Part shown: positions 50,648 to 58,303 of the stretch, one piece after another
How the letters are laid out: every line of letters starts with the position of its first letter
How positions within the stretch are numbered: the stretch's first letter is position 1
DNA from: an uncultured Solirubrobacterales bacterium
GTDB lineage: Bacteria > Actinomycetota > Thermoleophilia > Solirubrobacterales > 70-9
DNA: 64,000 nucleotides
Direction: 5' to 3'
NCBI GenBank assembly: GCA_903939845.1
Contig: CAJAIJ010000020.1
Span: 1 to 64,000 of the forward strand
Made by a program: the position numbers and the translations under genes
The notes under the pieces: generated by a model
What the model was told of the DNA's origin: nothing
What the model saw: the letters and a program-made list of their open reading frames with translations, nothing else
The model's database searches: none

Positions 50648-51412
50648 TCAGGCCAGGGTCTTGAGCAGCTCGATCACGGCGTCGGCCGAGACCGGCGGGG
50701 CATCATGGACCAGACGACCGTCCCGGAGGGCGATCAGTCGATCGCCGTGGGCGGCCGCATCGGGCTCGTGGGTAACCATGATCACGGTCTGGTCGAACTC
50801 GTCGACCGCGCCCCTGAGCAACTCGAGAACATCGGCCGAGGATTTCGAATCCAGGTTTCCGGTTGGCTCGTCGGCAAACAGCACGGCCGGCTTGGTGACG
50901 AGCGCCCGGGCTACGGCGACTCGCTGCTGCTGGCCTCCCGAGAGCTCGGCCGGACGGTGGCTGCGACGGTCCGAGAGACCGACACGCTCGACCACCGTGT
51001 CGACCCATTCCGGGTCGGGGGCCCTCTTGGCGATCGTGAGCGGCAGGAGGATGTTCTCCTCGGCGGTCAGGACCGGCAGGAGGTTGAAGAACTGGAAGAC
51101 GAAGCCGAGCTTGTCCCGGCGAAGCTCGGTCAACTCACCGTCATCGAGATCGGTGATCTCGACGCCGTCGATCTCGACAGTCCCGGCAGTCGGGCGATCG
51201 AGCCCGGCGAGGATGTGCATCAGGGTCGACTTTCCGGAGCCGGACGGACCCATGATCGAGGTGAAACGACCCTTCTCGAACTCGACGTCCACCCCGTCGA
51301 GGGCACGGACGGCGGCCTCTCCCTCGCCATAGACCCTCTCGAGCCCCCGGGCAGTAACGATCGAACCGCCGGGCGCCCCTTTCTGCTTGTCCTGCTCCAT
51401 CGTTGCTTCCAT
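50648..51412 (-). CDS. ABC transporter ATP-binding protein (MacB/LolD type)
   Basis: A 254-residue ATPase. Walker A GPSGSGKST, Q-loop FVFQFFNLLPVLTAEEN, signature LSGGQQQRVAVARAL, Walker B AVLFADEPTGNLD and the H-loop VTHEP are complete, with the LolD-like spacing. It precedes and energises the FtsX-type permease. A TAGCCT box ends 7 bases before ATG 51412 (leaderless pattern); ATG 51400 is an alternative start. Confidence 0.95.
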   Translation of the reverse strand: MEATMEQDKQKGAPGGSIVTARGLERVYGEGEAAVRALDGVDVEFEKGRFTSIMGPSGSGKSTLMHILAGLDRPTAGTVEIDGVEITDLDDGELTELRRDKLGFVFQFFNLLPVLTAEENILLPLTIAKRAPDPEWVDTVVERVGLSDRRSHRPAELSGGQQQRVAVARALVTKPAVLFADEPTGNLDSKSSADVLELLRGAVDEFDQTVIMVTHEPDAAAHGDRLIALRDGRLVHDAPPVSADAVIELLKTLA

Positions 51413-51419
51413 CCGGTGG

Positions 51420-51425
51420 AGGCTA
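51420..51425 (-). promoter_or_regulatory. Candidate -10 element of the ABC exporter operon
   Basis: Reads TAGCCT on the minus strand, 7 bases before the ATG at 51412. Confidence 0.4.
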
Positions 51426-51478
51426 CCCTTCCGGCCCCGCGGACCACCGGTCCCCGGGCGCTGACGGTCCCGGGGCAG

Positions 51479-51509
51479 AAAAAGGGACGGCGCCCGAAGG
51501 CGCCGTCCC
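51479..51509 (-). terminator. Rho-independent terminator of the acyl-CoA dehydrogenase gene
   Basis: On the minus strand an 11-base perfect stem GGGACGGCGCC/GGCGCCGTCCC with a TTCG tetraloop, followed by TTTTT. This is the strongest terminator in the window. Confidence 0.9.
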
Positions 51510-51534
51510 GGTGAAGCGTCGGTGTTGCGTCTGC

Positions 51535-52683
51535 CTAGACGTTGCGCGGCAGCAGCACCTCGCGGGCGATGACCATCCGCTGAATCTGGCTGGTGCCTTC
51601 GTAGAGCTGCATGATCTTGGCGTCACGCATGAACTTCTCGACCGGGTACTCCTTGATGAAGCCGTAGCCCCCGAACACCTGGACGGCGTCGGTGGTGACT
51701 TCCATCGCGGAGTCGGCCGCAAACCGCTTGGCCTGAGACGAGGAGAGCGTGTTGCGCAAGCCGTTGTCGAGCTGCCAGGCAGAGAGCCAGGTCAGCAGAC
51801 GGGCCGCATCGACCTTGACCGACATGTCGGCAATCAGGAACTGGATCGCCTGATGCATTGCGATCGGCACCCCGAACTGCTGACGCTCCTTGGAGTAGTC
51901 GGCGGCGGCCTCCATCGCGGCCCGGGCGATGCCCACGGCCATCGCGGCAACGCCGGGACGGGTCCGGTCGAGGGTCATCATCGCGAGCTTGAAGCCCTTG
52001 TTCTCCTCGCCCAGCATGTTCTCGGCCGGAACCTCGACGTCATTGAAGGTGACGGTCGCGGTGTTGGATGCCCGCTGGCCCATCTTGTCTTCCTTCTTGT
52101 CGATCGTGACGCCGTCCTGACGGTCGACCACGAAGGCCGTGATCCCGCGACTGCCCGCGTCCGGATCGGTCTTGGCGTAGACCGTGTACCAATCGGCGTA
52201 CTGACCGTTGGTGATGAAGCACTTGGAACCGTTGAGGACGTACTTGTCGCCCTTCTTGACGGCTCTGGTCTTCATTCCGGCAACGTCGGATCCGGCGTCG
52301 GGCTCGGTCAGGCAGAAGGAGGCCAGCTTCGGCGCCTCGGCGAGCATGCCGAGGTACTTCTTCTTGGTCTCTTCCGATCCACCCAGCTCGACCGGCGCGG
52401 CGGCGAGGCCGTTGGCGCCGATGCTGGTGCCGATCCCCGAGCATCCCCAGGCCAGCTCTTCCTCGATCAGACAGCCCGACAGGTAGTCGAGACCGGCTCC
52501 GCCGTACTCGACGTTGAGGTGGTTGTTCATGAGGCCGAGCTCCCAGGCCTTGTCCAGAACTTCCTGGGGCCAGGTGCCGTCCTTGTCGTATTCCCAGGCG
52601 ACCGGTCGCATCTCGTTCTCGGCGAAGTTGTGCGCCATCTCCTGGAGGTCCTTCTGCTCATCTGTAAGTGTGAAATCGACCAC
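51535..52683 (-). CDS. Acyl-CoA dehydrogenase
   Basis: A 382-residue FAD enzyme for alpha-beta oxidation of acyl-CoA. Seen: FAENEMRPVAWEYDKDGTWP, the FAD-binding SFCLTEPDAGSDVAGMKTRAV and FITNGQYADWYTVYAKTD, the ERQQFGVPIAMHQAIQFLIADM helix, and the catalytic-base region VQVFGGYGFIKEYPVEKFMRDAKIMQLYEGTSQIQR (Glu in YEGT, as in short- and medium-chain types). GTG 52683 was chosen with weak GAAGAA upstream. A palindromic operator lies about 80 bases upstream. It fits with the hydroxyacyl-CoA fusion at 30841 in fatty acid or branched acid degradation. Confidence 0.93.
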   Translation of the reverse strand: MVDFTLTDEQKDLQEMAHNFAENEMRPVAWEYDKDGTWPQEVLDKAWELGLMNNHLNVEYGGAGLDYLSGCLIEEELAWGCSGIGTSIGANGLAAAPVELGGSEETKKKYLGMLAEAPKLASFCLTEPDAGSDVAGMKTRAVKKGDKYVLNGSKCFITNGQYADWYTVYAKTDPDAGSRGITAFVVDRQDGVTIDKKEDKMGQRASNTATVTFNDVEVPAENMLGEENKGFKLAMMTLDRTRPGVAAMAVGIARAAMEAAADYSKERQQFGVPIAMHQAIQFLIADMSVKVDAARLLTWLSAWQLDNGLRNTLSSSQAKRFAADSAMEVTTDAVQVFGGYGFIKEYPVEKFMRDAKIMQLYEGTSQIQRMVIAREVLLPRNV

Positions 52684-52764
52684 TGTTCTTCGACTCTCTT
52701 TCGTTCGGTGAGGTCTTTCTGAACTCTGCCCGGTTCCCGACCCACGGCCTCGGAACCGACCTGA

Positions 52765-52780
52765 TTGACTCGTCAGTCAA
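52765..52780. promoter_or_regulatory. Palindromic operator upstream of the acyl-CoA dehydrogenase
   Basis: TTGACT-CGTC-AGTCAA, perfect 6-base arms, also containing a TTGACT -35-like hexamer on each strand. The symmetry is typical of TetR-family regulators of acyl-CoA metabolism; no such regulator is adjacent. Confidence 0.55.
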
Positions 52781-52821
52781 CTTGTATTACCGAAGGGTAG
52801 CGGAACCCTGCCGGACCGGCG

Positions 52822-52827
52822 TAACCT
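52822..52827 (+). promoter_or_regulatory. Candidate -10 element of the repeat-helix protein gene
   Basis: TAACCT ends 6 bases before GTG 52834, which therefore is the likely start rather than ATG 52837. Confidence 0.4.
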
Positions 52828-52833
52828 TTCACC

Positions 52834-53304
52834 GTGATGATTGCGGCGACATCGGCTTCGGATTTCGGCCTGGTGGTCCTCTTGACCGTAGTCGTCGTCG
52901 CCCCGATCGCGGCCGTGATGTTTGCCCGGTCCGGAAAGAGCCTCGAACAACTAGGCAAGGGCCCGTGGGCCATCGATCGGGACTCGGACGCCCACCCGCA
53001 CGGTCCAGGGGACCCTGCCCTCGAGAGGCGCGAGACCGAGGAGGAGATCCGGCAGATGGTTATCGCCTCCGACTACCGCAGAAGGGCAAGGGGCGAGGAT
53101 GGGATCGAGATCGAGGAAGAGGTCACGAGGCTGCTGGCGACGAGAGACACCGTGTCCGGTCCGGCCGGAGAGGTCGAACACGCCGAGATCAGGATCGAGA
53201 TCCGCCAGCTGGTGGTCGCCAACAACGAACGGCGGGCAAGGCGCGGCGAGGAACCGCTCGACGTCGAGACCGAAGTCGAGAAACGGATCAGGGAATGGAC
53301 CTGA
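52834..53304 (+). CDS. Membrane-anchored small protein with a duplicated charged helix
   Basis: A 156-residue protein. Residues about 10-32 are one transmembrane helix (FGLVVLLTVVVVAPIAAVMF). The cytoplasmic part carries two copies of a motif of about 32 residues, EEIRQMVIASDYRRRARGE then RIEIRQLVVANNERRARRGEE, each followed by an (I/V)E-x-EV-x-R-L helix. Similar single or double copies are common in Thermoleophilia, without known function. GTG 52834 is chosen from the leaderless geometry. It may form a unit with the next two genes. Confidence 0.65.
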   Translation: MMIAATSASDFGLVVLLTVVVVAPIAAVMFARSGKSLEQLGKGPWAIDRDSDAHPHGPGDPALERRETEEEIRQMVIASDYRRRARGEDGIEIEEEVTRLLATRDTVSGPAGEVEHAEIRIEIRQLVVANNERRARRGEEPLDVETEVEKRIREWT

Positions 53305-53321
53305 CCGCCAACCGGTCCGGC

Positions 53322-53327
53322 TAAGAT
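53322..53327 (+). promoter_or_regulatory. Candidate -10 element of the acidic protein-bcp unit
   Basis: TAAGAT ends 7 bases before the ATG at 53335. Confidence 0.4.
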
Positions 53328-53334
53328 CGGTGTC

Positions 53335-53667
53335 ATGAGCGATCCGGGCGAAAAACTTGAACTCGAAGATCTGGCGGTCCAGCCGGGCACCTACTTCAAC
53401 CCCCAGACAGAGGTGATTCTGGTGGTCGACGATTCGGTCTCGATCGACCAGGAGATCTTCAACATGGAGGAATTCGAGGGCGCCGACTGGGTCCGGATAT
53501 CGGAGGAGGTTCCGGTCGACGAGCACGGCCGCGACGAGCTGCTCGAGACCTTCCAGACCCACTACCACGCGGGCGGCCCGGGATCGGTGTCCGAGACTGC
53601 CCTCGAACAGGGCGACGACGAAGTCGACGAGGACGAAGAGGGCCAGGAGCCCGGTCGGGAGGACTGA
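53335..53667 (+). CDS. Conserved acidic protein of unknown function
   Basis: A 110-residue soluble protein. The first 60 residues (LELEDLAVQPGTYFNPQTEVILVVDDSVSID) are conserved in pattern with small actinobacterial proteins of unknown role; the tail is very acidic (DDEVDEDEEGQEPG). Its stop is immediately followed by the bcp ATG, so the two are cotranscribed. No catalytic motif is seen. Confidence 0.7.
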   Translation: MSDPGEKLELEDLAVQPGTYFNPQTEVILVVDDSVSIDQEIFNMEEFEGADWVRISEEVPVDEHGRDELLETFQTHYHAGGPGSVSETALEQGDDEVDEDEEGQEPGRED

Positions 53668-54132
53668 ATGCTCGAAGAAGGCGACGTGGCTCCGAGCTTC
53701 ACTCTCGACGACCAGGGCGGCAAGCCCGTCTCCCTCTCGGATTTCGAGGGACAGACCGTGGTCCTCTACTTCTATCCACGAGCCAGCACCCCCGGGTGCA
53801 CGACCCAGGCCTGCGGAGTTCGAGACCGGAAGGCCGACTACGAGGCCGCCGGAGCGACCGTGATCGGCGTCTCGCCGGACGAGGTCGCCGACATCGCGAA
53901 GTTCGCCGACAATCAGGACCTCGACTTCACCCTGCTGGCCGATCCCGACCACTCGGTCGCCGAGGCCTACGGCACCTGGGTCGAGAAGTCGATGTACGGC
54001 AAGAAGTACATGGGAGTCCAACGGGCGACCTTCATCATCGGCCCCGACGGGAGGGCCGCCAGGGTCTTTCCCAAGGTCCAGCCGAAGAAGCACGATGACC
54101 TCGTGCTGGGGGCCCTGGCCGAGCTCTCCTGA
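53668..54132 (+). CDS. bcp: Thioredoxin-dependent peroxiredoxin (Bcp/PrxQ)
   Basis: A 154-residue peroxidase. The peroxidatic Cys is in FYPRASTPGCTTQACGVRD, with the resolving Cys five residues on, the usual PrxQ alpha-type arrangement. APSFTLDDQGGKPVSLSDF, VIGVSPD, DFTLLADPDHSVAEAYG and QRATFIIGPDGR complete the family pattern. It starts directly after the acidic-protein stop. It reduces hydroperoxides using thioredoxin. Confidence 0.94.
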   Translation: MLEEGDVAPSFTLDDQGGKPVSLSDFEGQTVVLYFYPRASTPGCTTQACGVRDRKADYEAAGATVIGVSPDEVADIAKFADNQDLDFTLLADPDHSVAEAYGTWVEKSMYGKKYMGVQRATFIIGPDGRAARVFPKVQPKKHDDLVLGALAELS

Positions 54133-54168
54133 TTTCCCTGATCGGGGTCGGAGCCCCGAGGCCCGACG

Positions 54169-55170
54169 CTAGACCGTCACGAAGATGATGAACGAGGCAT
54201 AGAGGGCGGCCCAGATCGCCACCGCCGGCAGGCCGAATGACCCTTTCAGGCGCAGGGCCCAATAGGCAACCACGCCGCCGGCCAGGCCGAGGAACATCGA
54301 GAACAGGGCGGTCGAGTCGAGGCTCCACTCGATGAAGACCATTCCGAAGAACACCGGAACCATCGACTGGAAGACCATCGCCCCGGTGATGTTGCCGAGT
54401 GCCAGGGAATCCTTGCCCTCCCTGACCCAGAAGAAGGAGTTGGCCTTTTCGGGCAGCTCGGTCGCAAGCGGAGCGAGGATCAGGGACAGGACGACCGCCG
54501 AGGCTCCGAGGGCGTCGGCGAGGATGACCAGCTCGTGGACGAACAGGTGGGCTCCACCGACCATCGCCCCGAGGCCGACCAGGGCCTGAATCGCGATGAT
54601 CCCGTTCGGAGGGGGAGCGTCGTGGCGCTCCTTGCGGCGATCCATGATCAGGACGTCCATCTCGTGATGTTCGGCGGCCTCTCCACCGTTTCTCAGAGTC
54701 ACCGCCACGTAGCCGAGGTAGCCGAGAAGGAAGGCCACGCCAACCGCAATCTCGACCCAGGCCGGGGTGTCGATCGCACCGACCACGAGCGCGACCGAAA
54801 AGAAGGCCAGGAAGACGAGCAGGTCACGGTCGAGGGTTTCGACGTGGACGTCCAGCCTGCGTCCGGTCGGCCGCCTCTTCGCGTAGGCGAGTGCAGACAG
54901 CCCGACCAGAGCCATGGCGATCGTGGCGAGGAGGAACGGGGCGCCGACGATCGCGCCGACCGCCACTTCGTCGCTGCCGGCAGCTCCTCCGATGATCGCG
55001 ACGATCGGGATCAGGGTTTCCGGCATTGCGGTGCCGACGGCTGCGAGCAAACTCCCGACGGCGCCCTGGCCCATGTCGAGTTTGTGGCCGGCCCACTCGA
55101 TCGCATTCGTGAACAGGAGGGCACCGGCGAGGATGATCGCGAAGCTGGTCAGGAGGAGGACGATGTTCAT
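54169..55170 (-). CDS. Sodium/calcium exchanger family (CaCA) membrane protein
   Basis: A 333-residue antiporter with ten predicted helices in two inverted halves. The alpha-1 repeat reads AVGTAMPETLIPIVAIIGG and the alpha-2 repeat APLATELPEKANSFFWVREGKDSLALGNITGAMVFQS, both holding the Glu and Asn residues of the family. The central loop is short. The ion (Ca, Na, H or K) cannot be fixed. ATG 55170 overlaps the upstream lipoprotein stop (ATGA). Confidence 0.86.
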   Translation of the reverse strand: MNIVLLLTSFAIILAGALLFTNAIEWAGHKLDMGQGAVGSLLAAVGTAMPETLIPIVAIIGGAAGSDEVAVGAIVGAPFLLATIAMALVGLSALAYAKRRPTGRRLDVHVETLDRDLLVFLAFFSVALVVGAIDTPAWVEIAVGVAFLLGYLGYVAVTLRNGGEAAEHHEMDVLIMDRRKERHDAPPPNGIIAIQALVGLGAMVGGAHLFVHELVILADALGASAVVLSLILAPLATELPEKANSFFWVREGKDSLALGNITGAMVFQSMVPVFFGMVFIEWSLDSTALFSMFLGLAGGVVAYWALRLKGSFGLPAVAIWAALYASFIIFVTV

Positions 55171-55811
55171 TGGACTCCATTGTCCTCTACGCGAGCGGCG
55201 TCGCGAGGTGCATCGAGCCTGAAACGGATTCTGGACGGAGGCAGAGCGTTGCCAGGGTCGTCGAGTTCGACCGTGAGGTCGAGCCTCTCGAGCGCTTCCG
55301 TATCGGTCGAGATCCAGGCCTCGAACCCGACGCCCCGCAAGGTCCTCTCGAGCGAGTCCCGTCCACCGACCCCCAGATCCTGGCCCAGGCCTGCCCCGTC
55401 GCCTTCCCTCAGTGCCTCCAGCAGGTCTCCGGTCTCGATCGTCCCCGAAACGGGCCAGGCCTCGACACCGTTGACCTCTCCCCTCTCCCCTGTCTCGAGA
55501 TCACTGGCGAGCGAGACCAGTCCGATCGCTGCCCCGTCGGAAGAGGCACTCGAGGCGAGCGCCTCGAGCAGCTCCCGGTGGGTCGAGGCTGCGACGGCGA
55601 CTTCCCGGGCCTCGAGCACCCTGTCCCGAAAACCGAGCGAAGCCACTTCGACCGTGGTCGGACCGACCCCTCCGGCCAGGAGCGAGGATCGGGAGAAGGC
55701 CTGATCGAGAAGGGTTTCGGGATCCGGTCGATCGCCTCCGGCACAGCCGGACAGTCCCAGTGCCAAAGCGATGAGAATCGGGGCGATCTTGGGGAATCTC
55801 GGGGTTCTCAG
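55167..55811 (-). CDS. Lipoprotein (possibly LppX/LprG-like) with a non-canonical start
   Basis: The frame encodes an N-terminal RTPRFPKIAPILIALALGLSGC signal peptide with positive charges and a lipobox, then about 190 residues (TTVEVASLGFRDRVLEARE ... GEVNGVEAWPVSGTIETGDLLEAL) of beta-rich sequence resembling the lipid-binding LppX/LprA/G fold loosely. No ATG, GTG or TTG lies at the right place: CTG 55811 is the likely start, since TTG inside the hydrophobic stretch would destroy the signal peptide. It is coupled to the antiporter gene by ATGA, and divergent from the ArsA-type ATPase. Confidence 0.6.
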   Translation of the reverse strand: MRTPRFPKIAPILIALALGLSGCAGGDRPDPETLLDQAFSRSSLLAGGVGPTTVEVASLGFRDRVLEAREVAVAASTHRELLEALASSASSDGAAIGLVSLASDLETGERGEVNGVEAWPVSGTIETGDLLEALREGDGAGLGQDLGVGGRDSLERTLRGVGFEAWISTDTEALERLDLTVELDDPGNALPPSRIRFRLDAPRDAARVEDNGVQ

Positions 55812-55840
55812 GGTCGGGCAGCCTATACCCTCGGCCGACG

Positions 55841-57016
55841 ATGCCGCCGAGGACGATCCTCTATACGGGCAAGGGAGGAGTTGGCAAGACCAGCGTCGCG
55901 GCAGCGACGGCCGGCCGCTGCGCAGACTCGGGCATGAAGACACTCGTCCTCTCCACCGATCCGGCCCACAGCCTCGCCGACTCGCTCGGAGTCGAGCTCG
56001 GTCCCGACCCGATAGAGGTCGGATCCGGCCTCTGGGGGCAGGAGGTGACCGCGATCAACGGCATGAGGGAGAACTGGGACCGGGTCTCGACCTGGATGAG
56101 CGGGGTCCTGGCCTCGCAGGGAGTGGACCGGGTCCGGGCCGAGGAGCTGACGGTTCCTCCCGGAATGGATGAGTTGTTCGCACTCCTGGAGATCAAGCGA
56201 CACTGGGACTCGGGCGAGTTCGACGTGCTGGTGATCGACTGTGCTCCGACCGGGGAGACGCTCAAGCTGCTCGGGTTCCCCGAGATCGCCCGTTGGTGGA
56301 TGAAGAAGGTGTTCCCGTGGAATCGGAACCTGCTGAGCACGGCCGCGCCGCTGGCCAAGGCGCTGGATATCTCGCTTCCGGAGCCGGAGATGATCGAACA
56401 GGTCGAGGACCTGGTCGAGCGACTGGTCGACATGGACGAGATCCTCAAGACTTCAGAGGCGACCTCGATCCGCCTGGTCATGAACCCCGACAGGATGGTT
56501 ATCGACGAAGCCCGCAGGACATTCACCCACCTCTGCCTCTACGGATACCGGACCGACGCCGTGGTGGTCAACAGGGTCTTTCCCGACGAGGTCGAGGGAA
56601 CCTATTTCGATGCCTGGCGAACACGGCAGGCAGCCCACCTCGAAGAGGTCGAGGACGCCTTCGCCCCGATCACCGTCCTGACCGCGCGGTACTTCGACCG
56701 GGAGGTCCGCGGCACCGGGATGCAGGCCGAGTTGGCCGACGATCTGTTCGGCGACCTCGACCCGGCGGCAGCCCTTTCCGACGGCCCCGGACGTGAGGTG
56801 CTGAGCGAAGAGGGACGAACGGTGATCAGGATTTCGGTCCCGTTCGTCGAGAAGGGAGACCTCGGGTTACGGCACGAAGGCGATGAGCTGATCGTCACCC
56901 TCGGCGATCTCAGGCGGACTATCATGCTCCCCTCCGGCCTCAGGTCGCGGCAACCGACCCGGGCCTCTTTCGAGGACGGGATGCTCGAAGTCTTCTATGA
57001 GGATGATCAGGGATGA
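55841..57016 (+). CDS. ArsA-family ATPase with C-terminal HSP20-like domain
   Basis: A 391-residue P-loop ATPase of the ArsA/GET3 group. The deviant Walker A is TGKGGVGKT, switch I LVLSTDPAHSLADSLG, switch II VIDCAPTGETLKLLGFPE and the A-loop region VVNRVFP are present; residues about 310-391 (VIRISVPFVEKGDLGLRHEGDELIVTLGDLRRTIMLP) form an HSP20-like fold found in actinobacterial members. The Cys residues of arsenite-sensing ArsA are not evident, so the role is probably not arsenite export. TACCCT lies 9 bases before the ATG. Followed by a zinc-motif protein. Confidence 0.88.
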   Translation: MPPRTILYTGKGGVGKTSVAAATAGRCADSGMKTLVLSTDPAHSLADSLGVELGPDPIEVGSGLWGQEVTAINGMRENWDRVSTWMSGVLASQGVDRVRAEELTVPPGMDELFALLEIKRHWDSGEFDVLVIDCAPTGETLKLLGFPEIARWWMKKVFPWNRNLLSTAAPLAKALDISLPEPEMIEQVEDLVERLVDMDEILKTSEATSIRLVMNPDRMVIDEARRTFTHLCLYGYRTDAVVVNRVFPDEVEGTYFDAWRTRQAAHLEEVEDAFAPITVLTARYFDREVRGTGMQAELADDLFGDLDPAAALSDGPGREVLSEEGRTVIRISVPFVEKGDLGLRHEGDELIVTLGDLRRTIMLPSGLRSRQPTRASFEDGMLEVFYEDDQG

Positions 57017-57429
57017 ATATGAATGCGAGTGAGGCCGGACGGGCCGGCGAAACGGCCAGCGCCAATGGCGACCCTTCGACGCTCCCTCCCGGGGCCGACA
57101 GGTTCTGGGGCGAGTTCTCCCGAACCCGTGCCGGCCGCTCGAACAGGAGCTCGGGAAGCGCCGAAGGCCACGGCCGACCGGGTTCCGGTCAGGAGTGCCT
57201 CGAGTGGTGCCCGATCTGTCGCTCTGCCGAGTTGGTCAGGACGGCGGCTCCGCCGGACCTGAAGAGCCAGCTGGAGGCGATCCAGAACGAGGCCTTCAAC
57301 GTGATGCGTGCCTTCCTCAACGCCTACTCGGACAAGACCTCGGGCGTCTGGCAGGGGCAACCGGACCGCTCACCGGGCTCCGATTCGGATCGACCGGAAG
57401 AGACCGGGACCGACATCCCGATCCAGTAG
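57013..57429 (+). CDS. Small zinc-motif partner of the ArsA-type ATPase
   Basis: A 138-residue protein. The first 55 residues are low complexity; then ECLEWCPICRSAELVRTAAPP, with three Cys in C-x3-C-x2-C spacing, and a helix (LKSQLEAIQNEAFNVMRAFLNAY). Similar CxxC-helix proteins accompany this ATPase in other actinobacteria. ATG 57013 overlaps the ArsA stop (ATGA). The function is unknown; a hairpin, GTACTC/GAGTAC, follows at 57449-57466 between the convergent genes. Confidence 0.65.
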   Translation: MNMNASEAGRAGETASANGDPSTLPPGADRFWGEFSRTRAGRSNRSSGSAEGHGRPGSGQECLEWCPICRSAELVRTAAPPDLKSQLEAIQNEAFNVMRAFLNAYSDKTSGVWQGQPDRSPGSDSDRPEETGTDIPIQ

Positions 57430-57448
57430 CGGCGGAGGGCAATCCTCA

Positions 57449-57466
57449 GTACTCAGTAGGGAGTAC
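57449..57466. terminator. Small hairpin between convergent genes
   Basis: GTACTC and GAGTAC with a 6-base loop; no T tract. It lies between the zinc-motif gene and ppk2. Confidence 0.35.
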
Positions 57467-57472
57467 CGACGC

Positions 57473-58234
57473 TCAGGCGTGATCGGGCGGATCGATGCCC
57501 CACCGCTTCATCCCGGCCTCGATCCTGGCGTTGACCGTCTCTATCACTGCCACCCGCGCGTAACGCTTCGATTCCCCGGGAATCACGAACCACGGGGCAT
57601 GCTCGGTATCGGTCTTGTCGAGCATCTCCTCGACGGCGGCCTCGTAATCGGCACGGCGCTTCCTGTTTCGCCAGTCCTCGTCGGTGAGCTTCCACTGCTT
57701 GAGCGGATCCTTCTCTCTGGCCTCGAACCGCTTGAGCTGCTCTTCCGGCGAGATATGCAGCCAGAACTTGATCACGATGGCGCCCTCCTCGGCCAGACCC
57801 CGCTCGAAGCCCGAGATCTCCCGATAGGCACGTTTCCAGACCTTCTTCTCGGTCAGCTCTTCGACCCGCTCGACCAGGACCCGTCCGTACCAGCTGCGAT
57901 CGAGAACGGCCATGCCGCCCCAGCCGGGAAGCGCCCACTGGAAGCGCCACAGGAAGTGATGCCTCAGCTCGTCCGGCGTCGGTGCCGCAAACTGGGCCAC
58001 CCTGACGTGACGCGGATCGAGCGGGAAGACGAGGCGCTTGATCGCGCCACCTTTGCCCGAAGCGTCCCACCCCTCCATCAGGATCAGGACCGGCGGTCCG
58101 AGTTCACCCGTGCCGAGCTGTCCACCGAGCGTGAGCCGCAGTGCCGTAAGGCGGGCCTGCGCCCTTGCCAGCTTCTTCAGTGCCTTCTGCTTCGAATAGT
58201 CGAGCGTCAGGTCGACGTCGTCGAGCCTTCCCAT
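57473..58234 (-). CDS. ppk2: Polyphosphate kinase 2 family protein
   Basis: A 253-residue kinase using polyphosphate to phosphorylate nucleotides or the reverse. Walker A-like LMEGWDASGKGGAIKR, lid FWRFQW-type segment LWRFQWALPGWGGMAVLDRSWYGRVLVER, and WKLTDEDWRNRKRRADYEAAVEEML match PPK2. The Asp of DRSWYG and the Arg of the lid are kept. TACCCT lies 7 bases before the ATG (leaderless). A class (I, II or III) cannot be settled from sequence reading. Confidence 0.93.
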   Translation of the reverse strand: MGRLDDVDLTLDYSKQKALKKLARAQARLTALRLTLGGQLGTGELGPPVLILMEGWDASGKGGAIKRLVFPLDPRHVRVAQFAAPTPDELRHHFLWRFQWALPGWGGMAVLDRSWYGRVLVERVEELTEKKVWKRAYREISGFERGLAEEGAIVIKFWLHISPEEQLKRFEAREKDPLKQWKLTDEDWRNRKRRADYEAAVEEMLDKTDTEHAPWFVIPGESKRYARVAVIETVNARIEAGMKRWGIDPPDHA

Positions 58235-58241
58235 GCCCGCA

Positions 58242-58247
58242 AGGGTA
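58242..58247 (-). promoter_or_regulatory. Candidate -10 element of ppk2
   Basis: Reads TACCCT on the minus strand, 7 bases before the ATG at 58234. Confidence 0.4.
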
Positions 58248-58290
58248 GTCCGATCCGACCGACGGGAGGCGGCTCCGGAAGTACCTGCCC

Positions 58291-58296
58291 TATCCT
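58291..58296 (+). promoter_or_regulatory. Candidate -10 element of the MoxR-CoxE pair
   Basis: TATCCT ends 7 bases before the ATG at 58304. Confidence 0.45.
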
Positions 58297-58303
58297 TGCC
58301 CGG

